Origin: Actinoplanes oryzae
GTDB taxonomy: Bacteria; Actinomycetota; Actinomycetes; Mycobacteriales; Micromonosporaceae
DNA: 50,893 bases
Assembly (NCBI RefSeq): GCF_030757795.1
Contig: NZ_JAUQWH010000051.1
Span: 1 to 50,893, forward strand
Reading direction: 5' to 3'
The notes beneath the pieces are model-generated. The model ran no database searches. It saw only the letters and a program-made list of their open reading frames with translations, and was not told the origin of the DNA. Below are positions 24,763 through 32,552 of the stretch, piece after piece; the stretch's first letter is position 1; every line of letters starts with the position of its first letter. The position numbers and the translations under genes were made by a program.

Positions 24763-25698
24763 CTACTTCCCGAGCGCCGTGGTCTGGCCGGACTGGTTCC
24801 AGGAGTCCGTGTGACGGCGGCTGTCGTACGGCTGCGTCGTCACCGCGTAGCGCTGGTCACCGGTGAAGCCGATGGCCTCCATGGCGTCCTCGGTGGTGGC
24901 GCCGCCCTCCTTGGCCTGCAGGAAGGTGTCGAACTTCTCCGGCGAGACCACGACGAGCTCGAACTGCATGAACGCGTGGTACGTGCCACAGAGCTCGGCG
25001 CACCGGCCGACGTAGCGGCCCTCCTTGTCGAGGGTGACCTCGAAGGCGTTGCGCACGTTGCCCGGGAAGACGTCCCGCTTGAACAGCATCTCCGGCACCC
25101 AGAACGAGTGGATGACGTCCTTGCTGGTCTCCTCGAACCGGACCTTCTTGCCGGTCGGCAGCACGAGCAGCGGGATGACGTCGGTCGAGCCGAGCGTCGA
25201 GGCGACCGTGTTGGCGTCCTCGCCCATGCCGTCGCGGTAGTTGAACTGCCAGTTCCACTTGAACGCGACGACCTCGACGGTCATGTCGGGCTTGGCGGAA
25301 AGCTTGTCCACCTCGGTCTGCACGATCGCGGTGTAGTAGAAGAGCACCGCCACGATCAGCACCGGGGTGACCGTGTAGAGGACCTCCATGGGCATGTTGA
25401 ACCGGGTCTGCACCGGGAGCTTGTCGCCCCGCTTGCGGTACCGGATGATGCACCAGAAGATCAGGCCCCACACGAAGATGCCCACGACGAGGGCCGCGAT
25501 CACCGACGCGATCCACATGTCGTACATGTCGTGTGCCTGCTCGGTGATGCCGTGCTTGGGCCAGCCGAAGCCGCCCATGGCGTCACCGATCTGATCGGCC
25601 GAACAGCCGGACAGCACGGCGAGCAGCAGAGCACCACCGACACCGAGCCCGGCGAGCCGAACGACGCGAGGTCGCGCGACCGAACTCCTTGAGACCAC
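24763..25698 (-). CDS. ctaC: cytochrome c oxidase subunit II
   Basis: The protein has 311 residues. The N-terminus is a lipoprotein signal (GGALLLAVLSGCSAD, lipobox LSGC). Two membrane helices follow (ASVIAALVVGIFVWGLIFWCII and MEVLYTVTPVLIVAVLFYY), then the cupredoxin domain. The binuclear CuA motif is RCAELCGTYHAFMQFELVV, with both Cys, the Glu, His and Met in place. It takes electrons from the QcrC hemes. The GTG start is preceded by GGGAGGCAGGAG. It is divergent from the cysteine desulfurase. Confidence 0.97.
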   Translation of the reverse strand: MVSRSSVARPRVVRLAGLGVGGALLLAVLSGCSADQIGDAMGGFGWPKHGITEQAHDMYDMWIASVIAALVVGIFVWGLIFWCIIRYRKRGDKLPVQTRFNMPMEVLYTVTPVLIVAVLFYYTAIVQTEVDKLSAKPDMTVEVVAFKWNWQFNYRDGMGEDANTVASTLGSTDVIPLLVLPTGKKVRFEETSKDVIHSFWVPEMLFKRDVFPGNVRNAFEVTLDKEGRYVGRCAELCGTYHAFMQFELVVVSPEKFDTFLQAKEGGATTEDAMEAIGFTGDQRYAVTTQPYDSRRHTDSWNQSGQTTALGK

Positions 25699-25850
25699 CT
25701 GCTCCTGCCTCCCTAGAGCACCGCCCGGTGCCAGCGAAATCCGGACACCGACGGCAAGGTGTCACCGACGGTCGCACACTACTCGACCTGCCGAGGCCCT
25801 CTGCCTGCCGGGGGTCGGATCTTGCGGGCACACCCCCGTTGCCGTGACGA

Positions 25851-25856
25851 TACCGT
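25851..25856 (+). promoter_or_regulatory. -10 box TACCGT for the cysteine desulfurase gene
   Basis: TACCGT, then TCTCTG (6 nt), then the GTG at 25863, with no ribosome-binding site. Confidence 0.5.
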
Positions 25857-25862
25857 TCTCTG

Positions 25863-26984
25863 GTGGAAGCCGACGCTTATTTGGACGCCGCGAGCGCGGC
25901 GCCGCTGCATCCGGTCGCCCGGCAGGCACTGCTCGCGGCGCTGGAGGACGGCTGGGCGGACCCGGATCGGCTCTACGCCGCGGGCCGGCGGGCCCAGCAG
26001 CTGCGGGAGGCCGCGACGGCCACGGTCGCGAGCTGCCTTCAAGTACGGCCCGACGAGGTCAGCTTCTGGCCGTCCGGCACCGCCGCCGCGCACGCCGCCG
26101 TCCTGGGCGGACTCGCGGGACGTGTCCGAGCAGGCCGGACGTTGGTCCACTCGGCGATCGAGCACTCCGCGGTCCTGCACGCCGCCGCCCGCCACGGCGA
26201 CGCCGCCGAGGTGGGAGTGGACCGCCTCGGCCGCCTCGACCTGGACGCCTGGGCCGACGCCGTCACCCGCCCCGGCGTGGCCCTGGCGAGCCTGATCAGC
26301 GCCAGCCACGAGGTGGGCACCGTGCAGCCGGTCGCCGCGGCGGCATCGCTGTGCGGCGACGTGCCCCTGTACGTGGACGCCGCCCAGACGGTCGGCCATG
26401 CGCCCGTACCGGCGGGGTGGTCGTTGTTGTCGGCCAGCGCGCGCAAGTGGGGAGGCCCCGCGGGCGTCGGCGTGCTGGTGGTGCGCAAGGGCACGCGATG
26501 GGTGTCGCCGCACCCCGGTGACGATCTTCACAGGCCCCGGGCACAGGGGACGCTCGACCTGCCGGCGGTGGTCGCGGCCGCGGCGAGCCTGCGGGCCGTC
26601 CTGGCCGAGGCCCAGCAGGAGTCCGTACGCCAGAGCGCCCTCGTCGGCCGCATCCGCGCCACCGTCGCGGCGACCGTCCCCGACGTGGAGATCATCGGCG
26701 ACCCGGACGACCGGCTGCCGCACCTCGTCACGTTCTCGTGCCTGTACGTGGACGGGGAAGCGCTGCTGTACGCCCTCGACCGGCGCGGCTTCGCGGTGTC
26801 GTCGGGCTCGTCGTGCACGGCGTCCACCCTGCGCCCGAGCCACGTGCTGGAGGCGATGGGAGTGCTCAGCCACGGGAACGTGCGCGTGTCGCTGCATCCC
26901 GGCGTGTCGGCCGCCGACGTGGACCGTTTCCTGGCGGAGCTGCCGGGGATCGTCGCCGGCCTGCGCGCGGAGGCCGGCCTGTGA
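25863..26984 (+). CDS. cysteine desulfurase (class V aminotransferase, NifS/IscS-like)
   Basis: The protein has 373 residues, the family length. HSAIEHSAVLHAA carries the conserved substrate-handling His. SLISASHEVGTVQPV and VPLYVDAAQTVGH hold the PLP pocket with the Asp. SASARKWGGPAGVGVL contains the Schiff-base Lys, although the usual preceding His is Arg. The mobile loop with the catalytic Cys is VSSGSSCTASTLRPSHVL. It takes sulfur from cysteine as a persulfide. It lies upstream of a TusA-like carrier and is near erpA, suggesting a sulfur relay. Fe-S supply versus tRNA or cofactor thiolation cannot be separated from the sequence. Confidence 0.9.
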   Translation: MEADAYLDAASAAPLHPVARQALLAALEDGWADPDRLYAAGRRAQQLREAATATVASCLQVRPDEVSFWPSGTAAAHAAVLGGLAGRVRAGRTLVHSAIEHSAVLHAAARHGDAAEVGVDRLGRLDLDAWADAVTRPGVALASLISASHEVGTVQPVAAAASLCGDVPLYVDAAQTVGHAPVPAGWSLLSASARKWGGPAGVGVLVVRKGTRWVSPHPGDDLHRPRAQGTLDLPAVVAAAASLRAVLAEAQQESVRQSALVGRIRATVAATVPDVEIIGDPDDRLPHLVTFSCLYVDGEALLYALDRRGFAVSSGSSCTASTLRPSHVLEAMGVLSHGNVRVSLHPGVSAADVDRFLAELPGIVAGLRAEAGL

Positions 26985-27028
26985 CGGCCCGCCGGTGTCT
27001 ATTTTCGATCACGGCCGCCGGCGCTCCG

Positions 27029-27125
27029 ACCGTCGTCGACCCACGCGGGCGTCTCCCGATGGTGGCGGTCGGGCCATGACCGTCGTCCACTCCCGCGGGC
27101 TCCTCCCGACGGTGGTCGGGCCATG
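27029..27125 (+). repeat. tandem copies of the tusA start region, with a 16-codon upstream frame
   Basis: Three related units start at 27029, 27079 and 27126 (the last is tusA itself), 50 and 47 nt apart. Read in the tusA-like frame of each unit they give TVVDPRGRLPMVAVGP, TVVHSRGLLPTVVGP and TVVDSRGRRCPLP. The second unit has its own ATG (27076) and forms a 16-codon frame whose TGA (27124-27126) overlaps the tusA ATG. Confidence 0.8.
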
Positions 27126-27335
27126 ACCGTCGTCGACTCGCGCGGGCGCCGGTGTCCTCTGCCGATCATCGATCTCGCGCGGGCGCTGCCGGAGGTCGAG
27201 GTCGGCGGCCTGATCCGGGTGCTGGCCGACGACCCGGCCGCGGCCAACGACATCCCGGCGTGGTGCCGGCTGAAGCACCAGGAGTACGCGGGAAGCCCCT
27301 CCCCCGGCGTCTACGAGGTGCGGCGGCTCAGCTGA
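27123..27335 (+). CDS. TusA-family sulfur-carrier protein
   Basis: The protein has 70 residues. The N-terminal motif RGRRCPLPIIDLARAL carries the persulfide-accepting Cys11 in the family CPxP pattern. EVGGLIRVLADDPAAANDIPAWCRLKHQEY is the usual second half, with the D-D-P loop and an extra Cys at about position 48. It should accept sulfur from the cysteine desulfurase 138 nt upstream. The ATG overlaps the stop of a 16-codon frame that looks like a copy of its own N-terminus. The gene ends three bases before the convergent kinase gene. Confidence 0.9.
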   Translation: MTVVDSRGRRCPLPIIDLARALPEVEVGGLIRVLADDPAAANDIPAWCRLKHQEYAGSPSPGVYEVRRLS

Positions 27336-27338
27336 CGG

Positions 27339-27803
27339 TCACGGGCGCAGGTAGTTCACGACCGGCGGGACGGGATCCTTGGCCAGGTGGGTGTCGACCA
27401 CCACGCGGGGACCGAGATAGGGCTCGTACGCGGCCGGCTGTCCCGCCGCGCCGGCGCCGCCCGCTTCCAGCCGGCGCCGCAGCTCCTCGTCGTCGCCGCA
27501 CACCACCTCGACCACCCGCAGCGGCACGTCGAGGCGCTCGGCGAGATCCGTCCACAGCTGCCGCACCGCCCGCACCGGGTTCACCGCGTCGATGATCACA
27601 CTGTGGCCGAGGGTGAGTTGCGTCTCCGCGAGTGCGGCCACCACGCCGTAGGCGGCCAGGCCCGGATCGCGCACATCGTACGTTCGCAGGGCCGAGTCGA
27701 CGGTGTCGACCGCGAGGACGACCGCGGGCAGGGCCGCCCCCACCTGCTGCGCCAGCGTGGTCTTTCCCACACCCGGCAGCCCGGCGAAGACGGCCAGCAC
27801 CAC
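27339..27803 (-). CDS. small P-loop kinase (AAA-family ATPase)
   Basis: The protein has 154 residues, a minimal P-loop kinase fold. The N-terminus has Walker A in VFAGLPGVGKTTLAQQV. VVLAVDTVDSAL and SVIIDAVNPVRAVRQLW resemble Walker B and the substrate helix of small-molecule or zeta-toxin-like kinases. VEVVCGDDEELRRRLE holds the lid region, ending with VVDTHLAKDPVPPVVNYLRP. The start is GTG at 27803 with GAGGAG upstream. The substrate is unknown. It is convergent with tusA and not obviously part of an operon; the 160 nt before adoK contain no gene. Confidence 0.8.
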   Translation of the reverse strand: MVLAVFAGLPGVGKTTLAQQVGAALPAVVLAVDTVDSALRTYDVRDPGLAAYGVVAALAETQLTLGHSVIIDAVNPVRAVRQLWTDLAERLDVPLRVVEVVCGDDEELRRRLEAGGAGAAGQPAAYEPYLGPRVVVDTHLAKDPVPPVVNYLRP

Positions 27804-27964
27804 AGTCGTTCTCCTCGTTCGCTTCCGTGCGGCCCGCGGAGCGCGGCTCAGGCTTGCGTCAGCCCTGCGCTCGCCTCCGTCATCGGCCCTCGTCCTACGC
27901 CAGCCTTCGTCGCCCGCGGGGTCTCGTCAGACCGTCGCCCGTCATCGGCCCCGTGAGGCCCTTG

Positions 27965-28945
27965 TCACGCCTTCGTCAGGAAAGGCTGGATCTCGGCGGC
28001 CGCCTCATCACCGTACGAGTCGGCGAGCCGCTTGAGGAACAGATCGGGCCGGATGTCGTACTCCTGGCCGCCGTCCGTCTCGAGGACGTGCGCCGCGACC
28101 AGGGAGCCGGCCTGCGCCGCCCGCTCGAGCCCCACGCCCCAGCTGAGCGCCGCGAAGAAGCCGGCCCGGAAGCCGTCGCCGACCCCGGTCGGGTCCTGCG
28201 GCACGACGTCCCGCGCGACCGGCACGTGGATCCGCTCGATGTCCCGCCCGGTGATCTCCACGCCGTCCGCGCCGAGCGTGGTGACCCGGATCGTCACGTG
28301 CTCGAGCACCTGGTCGCCGGTGAGGCCGGACTTGGTCTCCAGCAGCGAGCGCTCGTACTCGTTGGTGAGCAGGTAGCGCGCCCCCTCGATGAGCGGCATG
28401 ACGTCCTTGCCGTCCATCCAGGCGAGCTGCTGCGACGGGTCGGCGGCGAACGCGTAGCCCCGGGCCCGGCACTCCTCCGAGTGGCGCAGCATCGCGGCCG
28501 GGTCGTTGGCGCCGATCAGCACGAGGTCGAGGCCGCCCGCGCGCTCCGCGACGGGGGCGAGCTCGATGTTGCGCGCCTCGGCCATCGCGCCGGCGTAGAA
28601 CGACGCGATCTGGTTCAGCTCCTCGTCCGTCGTGCAGACGAACCGGGCGGTGTGCAGCACGTCGCTGACGTGCACGGACCCGCAGTCCACCCCGTGCCGC
28701 TCGAGCCACGACCGGTAGTCGGCGAAGTCGGCACCAACCGCACCAACCAGAATCGGGCGGAGCCCCAGCTTCCCCATGCCGAACGCGATGTTCGGCGCCA
28801 CGCCGCCGCGCCGGACCACGAGATCATCGACGAGGAAGGAGAGGGAGACCTTGTGCAGCTGATCGGCGATCAACTGCTCGGAGAACTTGCCGGGAAAATG
28901 CATCAGGTGGTCGGTGGCGATCGAGCCGGTAACGGCGATCTTCAT
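27965..28945 (-). CDS. adoK: PfkB-family carbohydrate/adenosine kinase
   Basis: The protein has 326 residues and follows the mycobacterial adenosine kinase almost motif by motif: AVTGSIATDHLMHFPGKFSEQL, KVSLSFLVDDLVVRRGGVAPNIAFGMGKLG, DFADYRSWLERHGVDC, ASFYAGAMAEARNIELA, IGANDPAAMLRHSEECR, FAADPSQQLAWMDGKDV and the catalytic DPTGVGDGFRAGF with the Asp base. The family phosphorylates adenosine with ATP for purine salvage. The ATG at 28945 has GAGGG upstream. A possible -10 TAGGCT lies at 28981-28986. Ribokinase-like activity on another sugar remains possible. Confidence 0.9.
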   Translation of the reverse strand: MKIAVTGSIATDHLMHFPGKFSEQLIADQLHKVSLSFLVDDLVVRRGGVAPNIAFGMGKLGLRPILVGAVGADFADYRSWLERHGVDCGSVHVSDVLHTARFVCTTDEELNQIASFYAGAMAEARNIELAPVAERAGGLDLVLIGANDPAAMLRHSEECRARGYAFAADPSQQLAWMDGKDVMPLIEGARYLLTNEYERSLLETKSGLTGDQVLEHVTIRVTTLGADGVEITGRDIERIHVPVARDVVPQDPTGVGDGFRAGFFAALSWGVGLERAAQAGSLVAAHVLETDGGQEYDIRPDLFLKRLADSYGDEAAAEIQPFLTKA

Positions 28946-29327
28946 GGCGGCCCTCGGGGGTCGGGTGCGATTACCCCAGGAGCCTACCGGGGGTTCGCAT
29001 GCCGGACATCCCCGCGTCGTCCCGCTTCCACCACGCCGAGAGCAACCCTCGAGCGCGCCGGGCGTGTCACGCAACCGCCCGGACCGCTTCGGCGCGGGCG
29101 TTCGCGCCCGGCCGGCCGGCACCAGCACGAGCGGCACTGCCCTGCGTCGAGCGGCGCCGACCAGGAACGAGCGCGCTGACCGGGAGCGAGCGACGCCGAG
29201 CGGGAGCGAGCGACGTTGACCGGAGCGAGCGACGCTGACCGGGAGCAAGTGCGCTGACCGGGAGCGAGCGGCGCCGACCGGGAACGAGCCCGCTGACCGG
29301 GAGCGAGCGGCGCTGACCGGGGACGGC
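28946..29327. repeat. gene-free stretch with degenerate ~20-bp repeats
   Basis: No convincing gene. From about 29150 to 29322 a degenerate unit of 19-21 bp, GCTGACCGGGAGCGAGCG, repeats about eight times with substitutions and small indels. The left part holds the adoK promoter region. Confidence 0.75.
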
Positions 29328-29364
29328 GAAGGCCGCCGGTCCCGGCTGGGGACTGGCGGCCTTC
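29328..29364 (-). terminator. terminator-like hairpin after erpA
   Basis: GAAGGCCGCC.GTCCC pairs with GGGGAC.GGCGGCCTTC across a short loop, 36 nt after the erpA stop. There is no T tract, so it would be a U-less terminator of the kind proposed in GC-rich actinobacteria. Confidence 0.6.
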
Positions 29365-29400
29365 GGGGCGTGCGGTGGCGGCTCGGGGCCGCCGGGCGGC

Positions 29401-29775
29401 TCAGTGGAAGCTGTCGCCGCAGGCGCAGCTGTTCTGCGCGTTGGGGTTGTCGATCGTGAAGCCCTGGGCGTCGATGCGGTCCGCGAAGTCGATCGTGGCG
29501 CCCGCGAGGTAGGGGGAGCTCATCCGGTCGACGACGACCTCGACGCCGTCGAAGTCGCTGACGACGTCGCCGTCGAGCGAGCGCTCGTCGAAGAAGAGCT
29601 GGTAGCGGAGGCCGGAGCAGCCGCCGGGCTGGACGGCGATGCGCAGCCGCAGGTCGTCGCGCCCTTCCTGCTCGATCAGGGCCTTGACCTTGACAGCCGC
29701 GACGTCGGTCAAAATGACGCCGGTCGGCGTGGCCGTGGTGGCCTCGGTCGACTCGGTGTGCGCTTCAGTGGTCAC
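29401..29775 (-). CDS. erpA: A-type iron-sulfur carrier (ErpA/HesB family)
   Basis: The protein has 124 residues. The three Cys of A-type carriers are present: VQPGGCSGLRYQL and NSCACGDSFH at the C-terminus. The Thr/Glu-rich first 20 residues are outside the fold. These proteins receive Fe-S clusters from scaffolds and hand them to enzymes such as NadA, which is encoded nearby. The GTG at 29775 was chosen because GGGAGAA precedes it and it removes an unrelated leader. A TTGGGA-N17-TAGCGT promoter lies upstream. Confidence 0.94.
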   Translation of the reverse strand: MTTEAHTESTEATTATPTGVILTDVAAVKVKALIEQEGRDDLRLRIAVQPGGCSGLRYQLFFDERSLDGDVVSDFDGVEVVVDRMSSPYLAGATIDFADRIDAQGFTIDNPNAQNSCACGDSFH

Positions 29776-29818
29776 GTGCGGTTCTCCCTGCCGGTCAGCT
29801 GATGTGCCGTAGAGGTCA

Positions 29819-29847
29819 ACGCTAACTCTCCCGGGCCCTATTCCCAA
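29819..29847 (-). promoter_or_regulatory. promoter of erpA (TTGGGA-N17-TAGCGT)
   Basis: On the minus strand, TTGGGA at 29842-29847 and TAGCGT at 29819-29824 are separated by exactly 17 bp. The leader to the GTG would be about 37 nt and contains the ribosome-binding site. Confidence 0.55.
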
Positions 29848-29890
29848 TCGGCAGGTGCGAGATGTCGGCCACCGGAATCCCGGAACGCGC

Positions 29891-31003
29891 TCAGCGGCTC
29901 CACTGCCGGGCCAGCCGGGCGCCGATCTCGCGCAGCCCCGCGGCCGGCTCGGCGAGCGCGCGCTCGGTCGAGCCGTAGTGCTCCACCAGGGCGTACGTCT
30001 CGGTGACGCCCGCGGCGGCGGCCTCGCGGTGGCCCGTCTCGTTGCGGCCGGCGACGACGACGCAGGGCAGGCCGTGGTCGCGGGCCTGGTTGGCGATGCC
30101 GGCGGTCACCTTGCCGCGCAGGGACTGGTGGTCGAAGGAGCCCTCTCCCGTGATGACCAGCTCCGCGGCCGCCAGCGACGCGTCGAGGCCGATCAGGCGG
30201 GTGACGAGGCCGATTCCGGAGACGACCCGGCCACCCAGGGCCAGCAGCGCCGCGCCGATGCCCCCGGCCGCGCCCGCCCCGGGCATCGAGGCCAGACCCT
30301 CGACCCCAAAAGCCTTCTCGAGTACGCCGGAGAAGTGCTCGAGCGCGGCGTCCAGTCGCATGACGTCCTCGCGGGTGGCGCCTTTCTGGGGCCCGAAGAC
30401 GTTGCTGGCCCCGTACAGGCCGGTCAGGGGGTTGTCCACGTCCGTCGCGGCGACCAGGCTGACCTGGCGCAGCTGGGGCGTTCCGGCGAGTGCTTCGGCC
30501 GTACCCAGGGCTGCTCCGCCGTAGGGAAGCGCGTAGCCGCCGACGTCGACCGGCCCCGCACCCAGCGCGGCGAGCATCCCGGCGCCGGCGTCGTTGACCG
30601 CCGATCCGCCCAGCCCGACGACCACCTCGGAGGCGCCCGCCTCGACCGCGGCCGCCAGCAGCAGGCCCAGCCCGTACGACGTCGTGGTGTTGGGGTTGCG
30701 CTCCTCCGCGGTCAGCAGGTGCAGGCCGCACGCCTGGGCGCTCTCGACATAGGCCGTGGTGCCGGCGAGCAGCACCTCTCCGCGCACCGGGCGCCCGAGG
30801 GGGTCGACCGTGGCGACCGTTGTCCGGCGGCCGCCGAGCGCGGTGCCGAGCACGTCGACGAAGCCGGGGCCGCCGTCGGAGAGCGGCCGCAGCACGCACT
30901 CGTCGGCGGGCGCGACCTCGTGCCAGCCCTGCGCCACGGCGGCGGCGACCTCGGCGGCGCTGAGCGTTCCGGCGAACTTGTCGGGGCAGATGAGTACGCG
31001 CAC
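29891..31003 (-). CDS. glxK: glycerate kinase
   Basis: The protein has 370 residues, the size of the GlxK/GarK family. It begins VRVLICPDKFAGTLSAAEVA and has the conserved LRPLSDGGPGFVDVL, EVVVGLGGSAVNDAGAGMLAALG, VATDVDNPLTGLYGASNVFGPQKGA, GAGAAGGIGAALLALGG and VITGEGSFDHQSLRGKV. It phosphorylates D-glycerate using ATP. The GTG at 31003 is chosen because a TACTTT box lies six bases upstream and the protein then starts directly with strand 1; an upstream in-frame ATG would add 19 unrelated residues. Confidence 0.93.
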   Translation of the reverse strand: MRVLICPDKFAGTLSAAEVAAAVAQGWHEVAPADECVLRPLSDGGPGFVDVLGTALGGRRTTVATVDPLGRPVRGEVLLAGTTAYVESAQACGLHLLTAEERNPNTTTSYGLGLLLAAAVEAGASEVVVGLGGSAVNDAGAGMLAALGAGPVDVGGYALPYGGAALGTAEALAGTPQLRQVSLVAATDVDNPLTGLYGASNVFGPQKGATREDVMRLDAALEHFSGVLEKAFGVEGLASMPGAGAAGGIGAALLALGGRVVSGIGLVTRLIGLDASLAAAELVITGEGSFDHQSLRGKVTAGIANQARDHGLPCVVVAGRNETGHREAAAAGVTETYALVEHYGSTERALAEPAAGLREIGARLARQWSR

Positions 31004-31009
31004 GAGCAG

Positions 31010-31015
31010 AAAGTA
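31010..31015 (-). promoter_or_regulatory. -10 box TACTTT for a leaderless glycerate-kinase mRNA
   Basis: TACTTT, then CTGCTC (6 nt), then the GTG at 31003. It lies within the 49-bp divergent gap to the 50-residue gene. Confidence 0.55.
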
Positions 31016-31052
31016 CAGGTTTCGCTCAGCCTCGGCTGGCAACGTTATAGGC

Positions 31053-31205
31053 ATGCCCACGCTTGTTCAGAGACTGCAGAAGTTCCTTGCCAGCCCGCAG
31101 GGCCAGAAGGTGATCTCCGAGGGGCGCCGCCAGCTGGCCAAGCCGGAGAACCAGGCGAAGCTGAAGCAACTCGCCACGCGCTTCCAGAGCCGCCGCCCGC
31201 GCTGA
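31053..31205 (+). CDS. 50-residue basic helical protein
   Basis: The sequence runs MPTLVQRLQKFLASPQGQKV, then a Lys/Gln/Arg-rich stretch, ending FQSRRPR. It is an amphipathic, strongly basic peptide with no membrane span. The ATG is close to the start of its mRNA (AACGTT six bases upstream is a weak -10 match). No function is recognised. Short proteins of this pattern, with a LQKFLASPQG-like start, are to my recollection conserved in actinobacteria, and the clean frame between two promoters supports a real gene. Confidence 0.6.
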   Translation: MPTLVQRLQKFLASPQGQKVISEGRRQLAKPENQAKLKQLATRFQSRRPR

Positions 31206-31253
31206 GGGCTTCGCCACACCTCGATCGACGTCACGCTGTGGAAACATAGTGGC

Positions 31254-32423
31254 GTGACGTCGACCTGGACCGAACCCGCGAACACCCCTCTCGCGCTGCT
31301 GCTCCTCGGCCAGGGCACCGACCCCGCCAGCGAGCGCGGCGTCGACTGCCCCGGCGACCTGCCCGCGCCCAGCGACCCCGACCTGGTCGCCCGGGCCACC
31401 GCCGCCAAGGCCGCCCTGGGCGACCGCGTCTTCGTGCTGGGCCACCATTACCAGCGCGACGAGGTCATCCAGTTCGCCGACGTCACGGGCGACTCGTTCA
31501 AGCTGGCCCGCGAGGCCGCCGCCAAGCCCGACGCGGAGTTCATCGTGTTCTGCGGCGTGCACTTCATGGCCGAGAGCGCCGACATCCTGACCAGCGCCGC
31601 GCAGCAGGTCATCCTCCCCGACCTGGCCGCCGGCTGCTCGATGGCCGACATGGCGGTGCTCGGGCAGGTCGAGACCGCGTGGGACCAGTTCGCCGACCTG
31701 GGCATCGCCGGCGACATCGTCCCGGTGACCTACATGAACAGCTCCGCCGACATCAAGGGCTTCGTCGGCCGCAACGGCGGCGTCGTGTGCACGTCGTCGA
31801 ATGCGGAGCGCGCGCTGCGGTGGGCGTACGAGCAGGGTCAGAAGGTCTTCTTCCTCCCCGACCAGCACCTGGGCCGCAACACGGCCGTCCTCGAGATGGG
31901 TTTCGACCTCGACGACTGCGTGCTCTACGACCCGCACAAGCCGCAGGGCGGGCTGACGGCCGAGCAGCTGCGCGACGCGAAGATGATCCTGTGGCGCGGG
32001 CACTGCTCGGTGCACGGGCGCTTCACGATCGACAGCGTGCGCGAGGTGCGCGAGCGGGTGCCCGGCGTCAACGTGCTGGTCCACCCCGAGTGCCGCCACG
32101 AGGTCGTGCGCGCCGCCGACTACGTGGGCTCGACCGAATACATCATCAAGGCGCTCGACGCCGCGCCCGCCGGGTCGGCCTGGGCGGTGGGCACCGAGCT
32201 CAATCTCGTCCGTCGCCTGGCGCTCGCCCACCCGGACAAACAGATCATGTTTCTCGACCGAACGGTCTGCTACTGCTCCACCATGAACCGCATCGATCTG
32301 CCGCACCTCGTGTGGGCGCTCGAGGAGCTGGTGGCGGGGCGCGTGCCCAACCAGATCACGGTCGACGAGGACACCGCGAAGTACGCCCGCGTGGCCCTCG
32401 ACCAGATGCTCGCCCTCCCGTAA
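31254..32423 (+). CDS. nadA: quinolinate synthase
   Basis: The protein has 389 residues, the length of the longer (actinobacterial/E. coli-like) NadA. VFVLGHHYQRDEVIQFADVTGDS is the substrate-binding start of the first domain. The three [4Fe-4S] cysteines are placed as VFCGVHFMAESAD, WRGHCSVHGRF and TVCYCSTMNRIDLPHL. It condenses iminoaspartate with dihydroxyacetone phosphate in NAD synthesis. NadB and NadC are not in the window. The GTG has no ribosome-binding site; AAACAT six bases upstream is a weak -10 match. ErpA encoded nearby is a plausible cluster donor. Confidence 0.96.
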   Translation: MTSTWTEPANTPLALLLLGQGTDPASERGVDCPGDLPAPSDPDLVARATAAKAALGDRVFVLGHHYQRDEVIQFADVTGDSFKLAREAAAKPDAEFIVFCGVHFMAESADILTSAAQQVILPDLAAGCSMADMAVLGQVETAWDQFADLGIAGDIVPVTYMNSSADIKGFVGRNGGVVCTSSNAERALRWAYEQGQKVFFLPDQHLGRNTAVLEMGFDLDDCVLYDPHKPQGGLTAEQLRDAKMILWRGHCSVHGRFTIDSVREVRERVPGVNVLVHPECRHEVVRAADYVGSTEYIIKALDAAPAGSAWAVGTELNLVRRLALAHPDKQIMFLDRTVCYCSTMNRIDLPHLVWALEELVAGRVPNQITVDEDTAKYARVALDQMLALP

Positions 32424-32437
32424 GTCCGTCACGTTGA

Positions 32438-32513
32438 GTAGCGGATGATAAGCCCAGCGCTCCGCCGTACCTTTTTCTTGGCTTAATCATCAGCAATTCG
32501 TGCCGCGCTGGGC
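32438..32513 (+). promoter_or_regulatory. overlapping inverted repeats with a T tract between nadA and murA
   Basis: Three pairings compete. GCGGA (32441-32445) with TCCGC (32461-32465), extended by GTA/TAC, precedes CTTTTTCTT and resembles a terminator. GATGATAAGCC (32444-32454) pairs with GGCTTAATCATC (32480-32491) with one bulge. GCCCAGCGC (32452-32460) pairs perfectly with GCGCTGGGC (32505-32513). Confidence 0.55.
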
Positions 32514-32546
32514 GTTGTGGTGATTTTCGCGATGGTCACGCAGGGC

Positions 32547-32552
32547 TATGCT
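32547..32552 (+). promoter_or_regulatory. candidate -10 box TATGCT for murA
   Basis: TATGCT lies 91 nt before the TTG start of murA, after the inverted-repeat region. The -35 region (TTTTCG) is poor. Confidence 0.4.

Noticed and set aside
26738..27079. 113-residue frame ending at the first tusA-like repeat unit
   Set aside because: Most of it is out of frame within the cysteine desulfurase; only its last 16 codons resemble TusA, because of the duplicated unit.
29328..29364. Inverted repeat as an insertion-sequence end
   Set aside because: The arms form a tight hairpin just after erpA with no transposase or target duplication nearby; a terminator explains it better.
30430..30445. DnaA-box-like TTGTCCACG
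   Set aside because: It has one mismatch to the consensus and lies within the glycerate kinase coding region.
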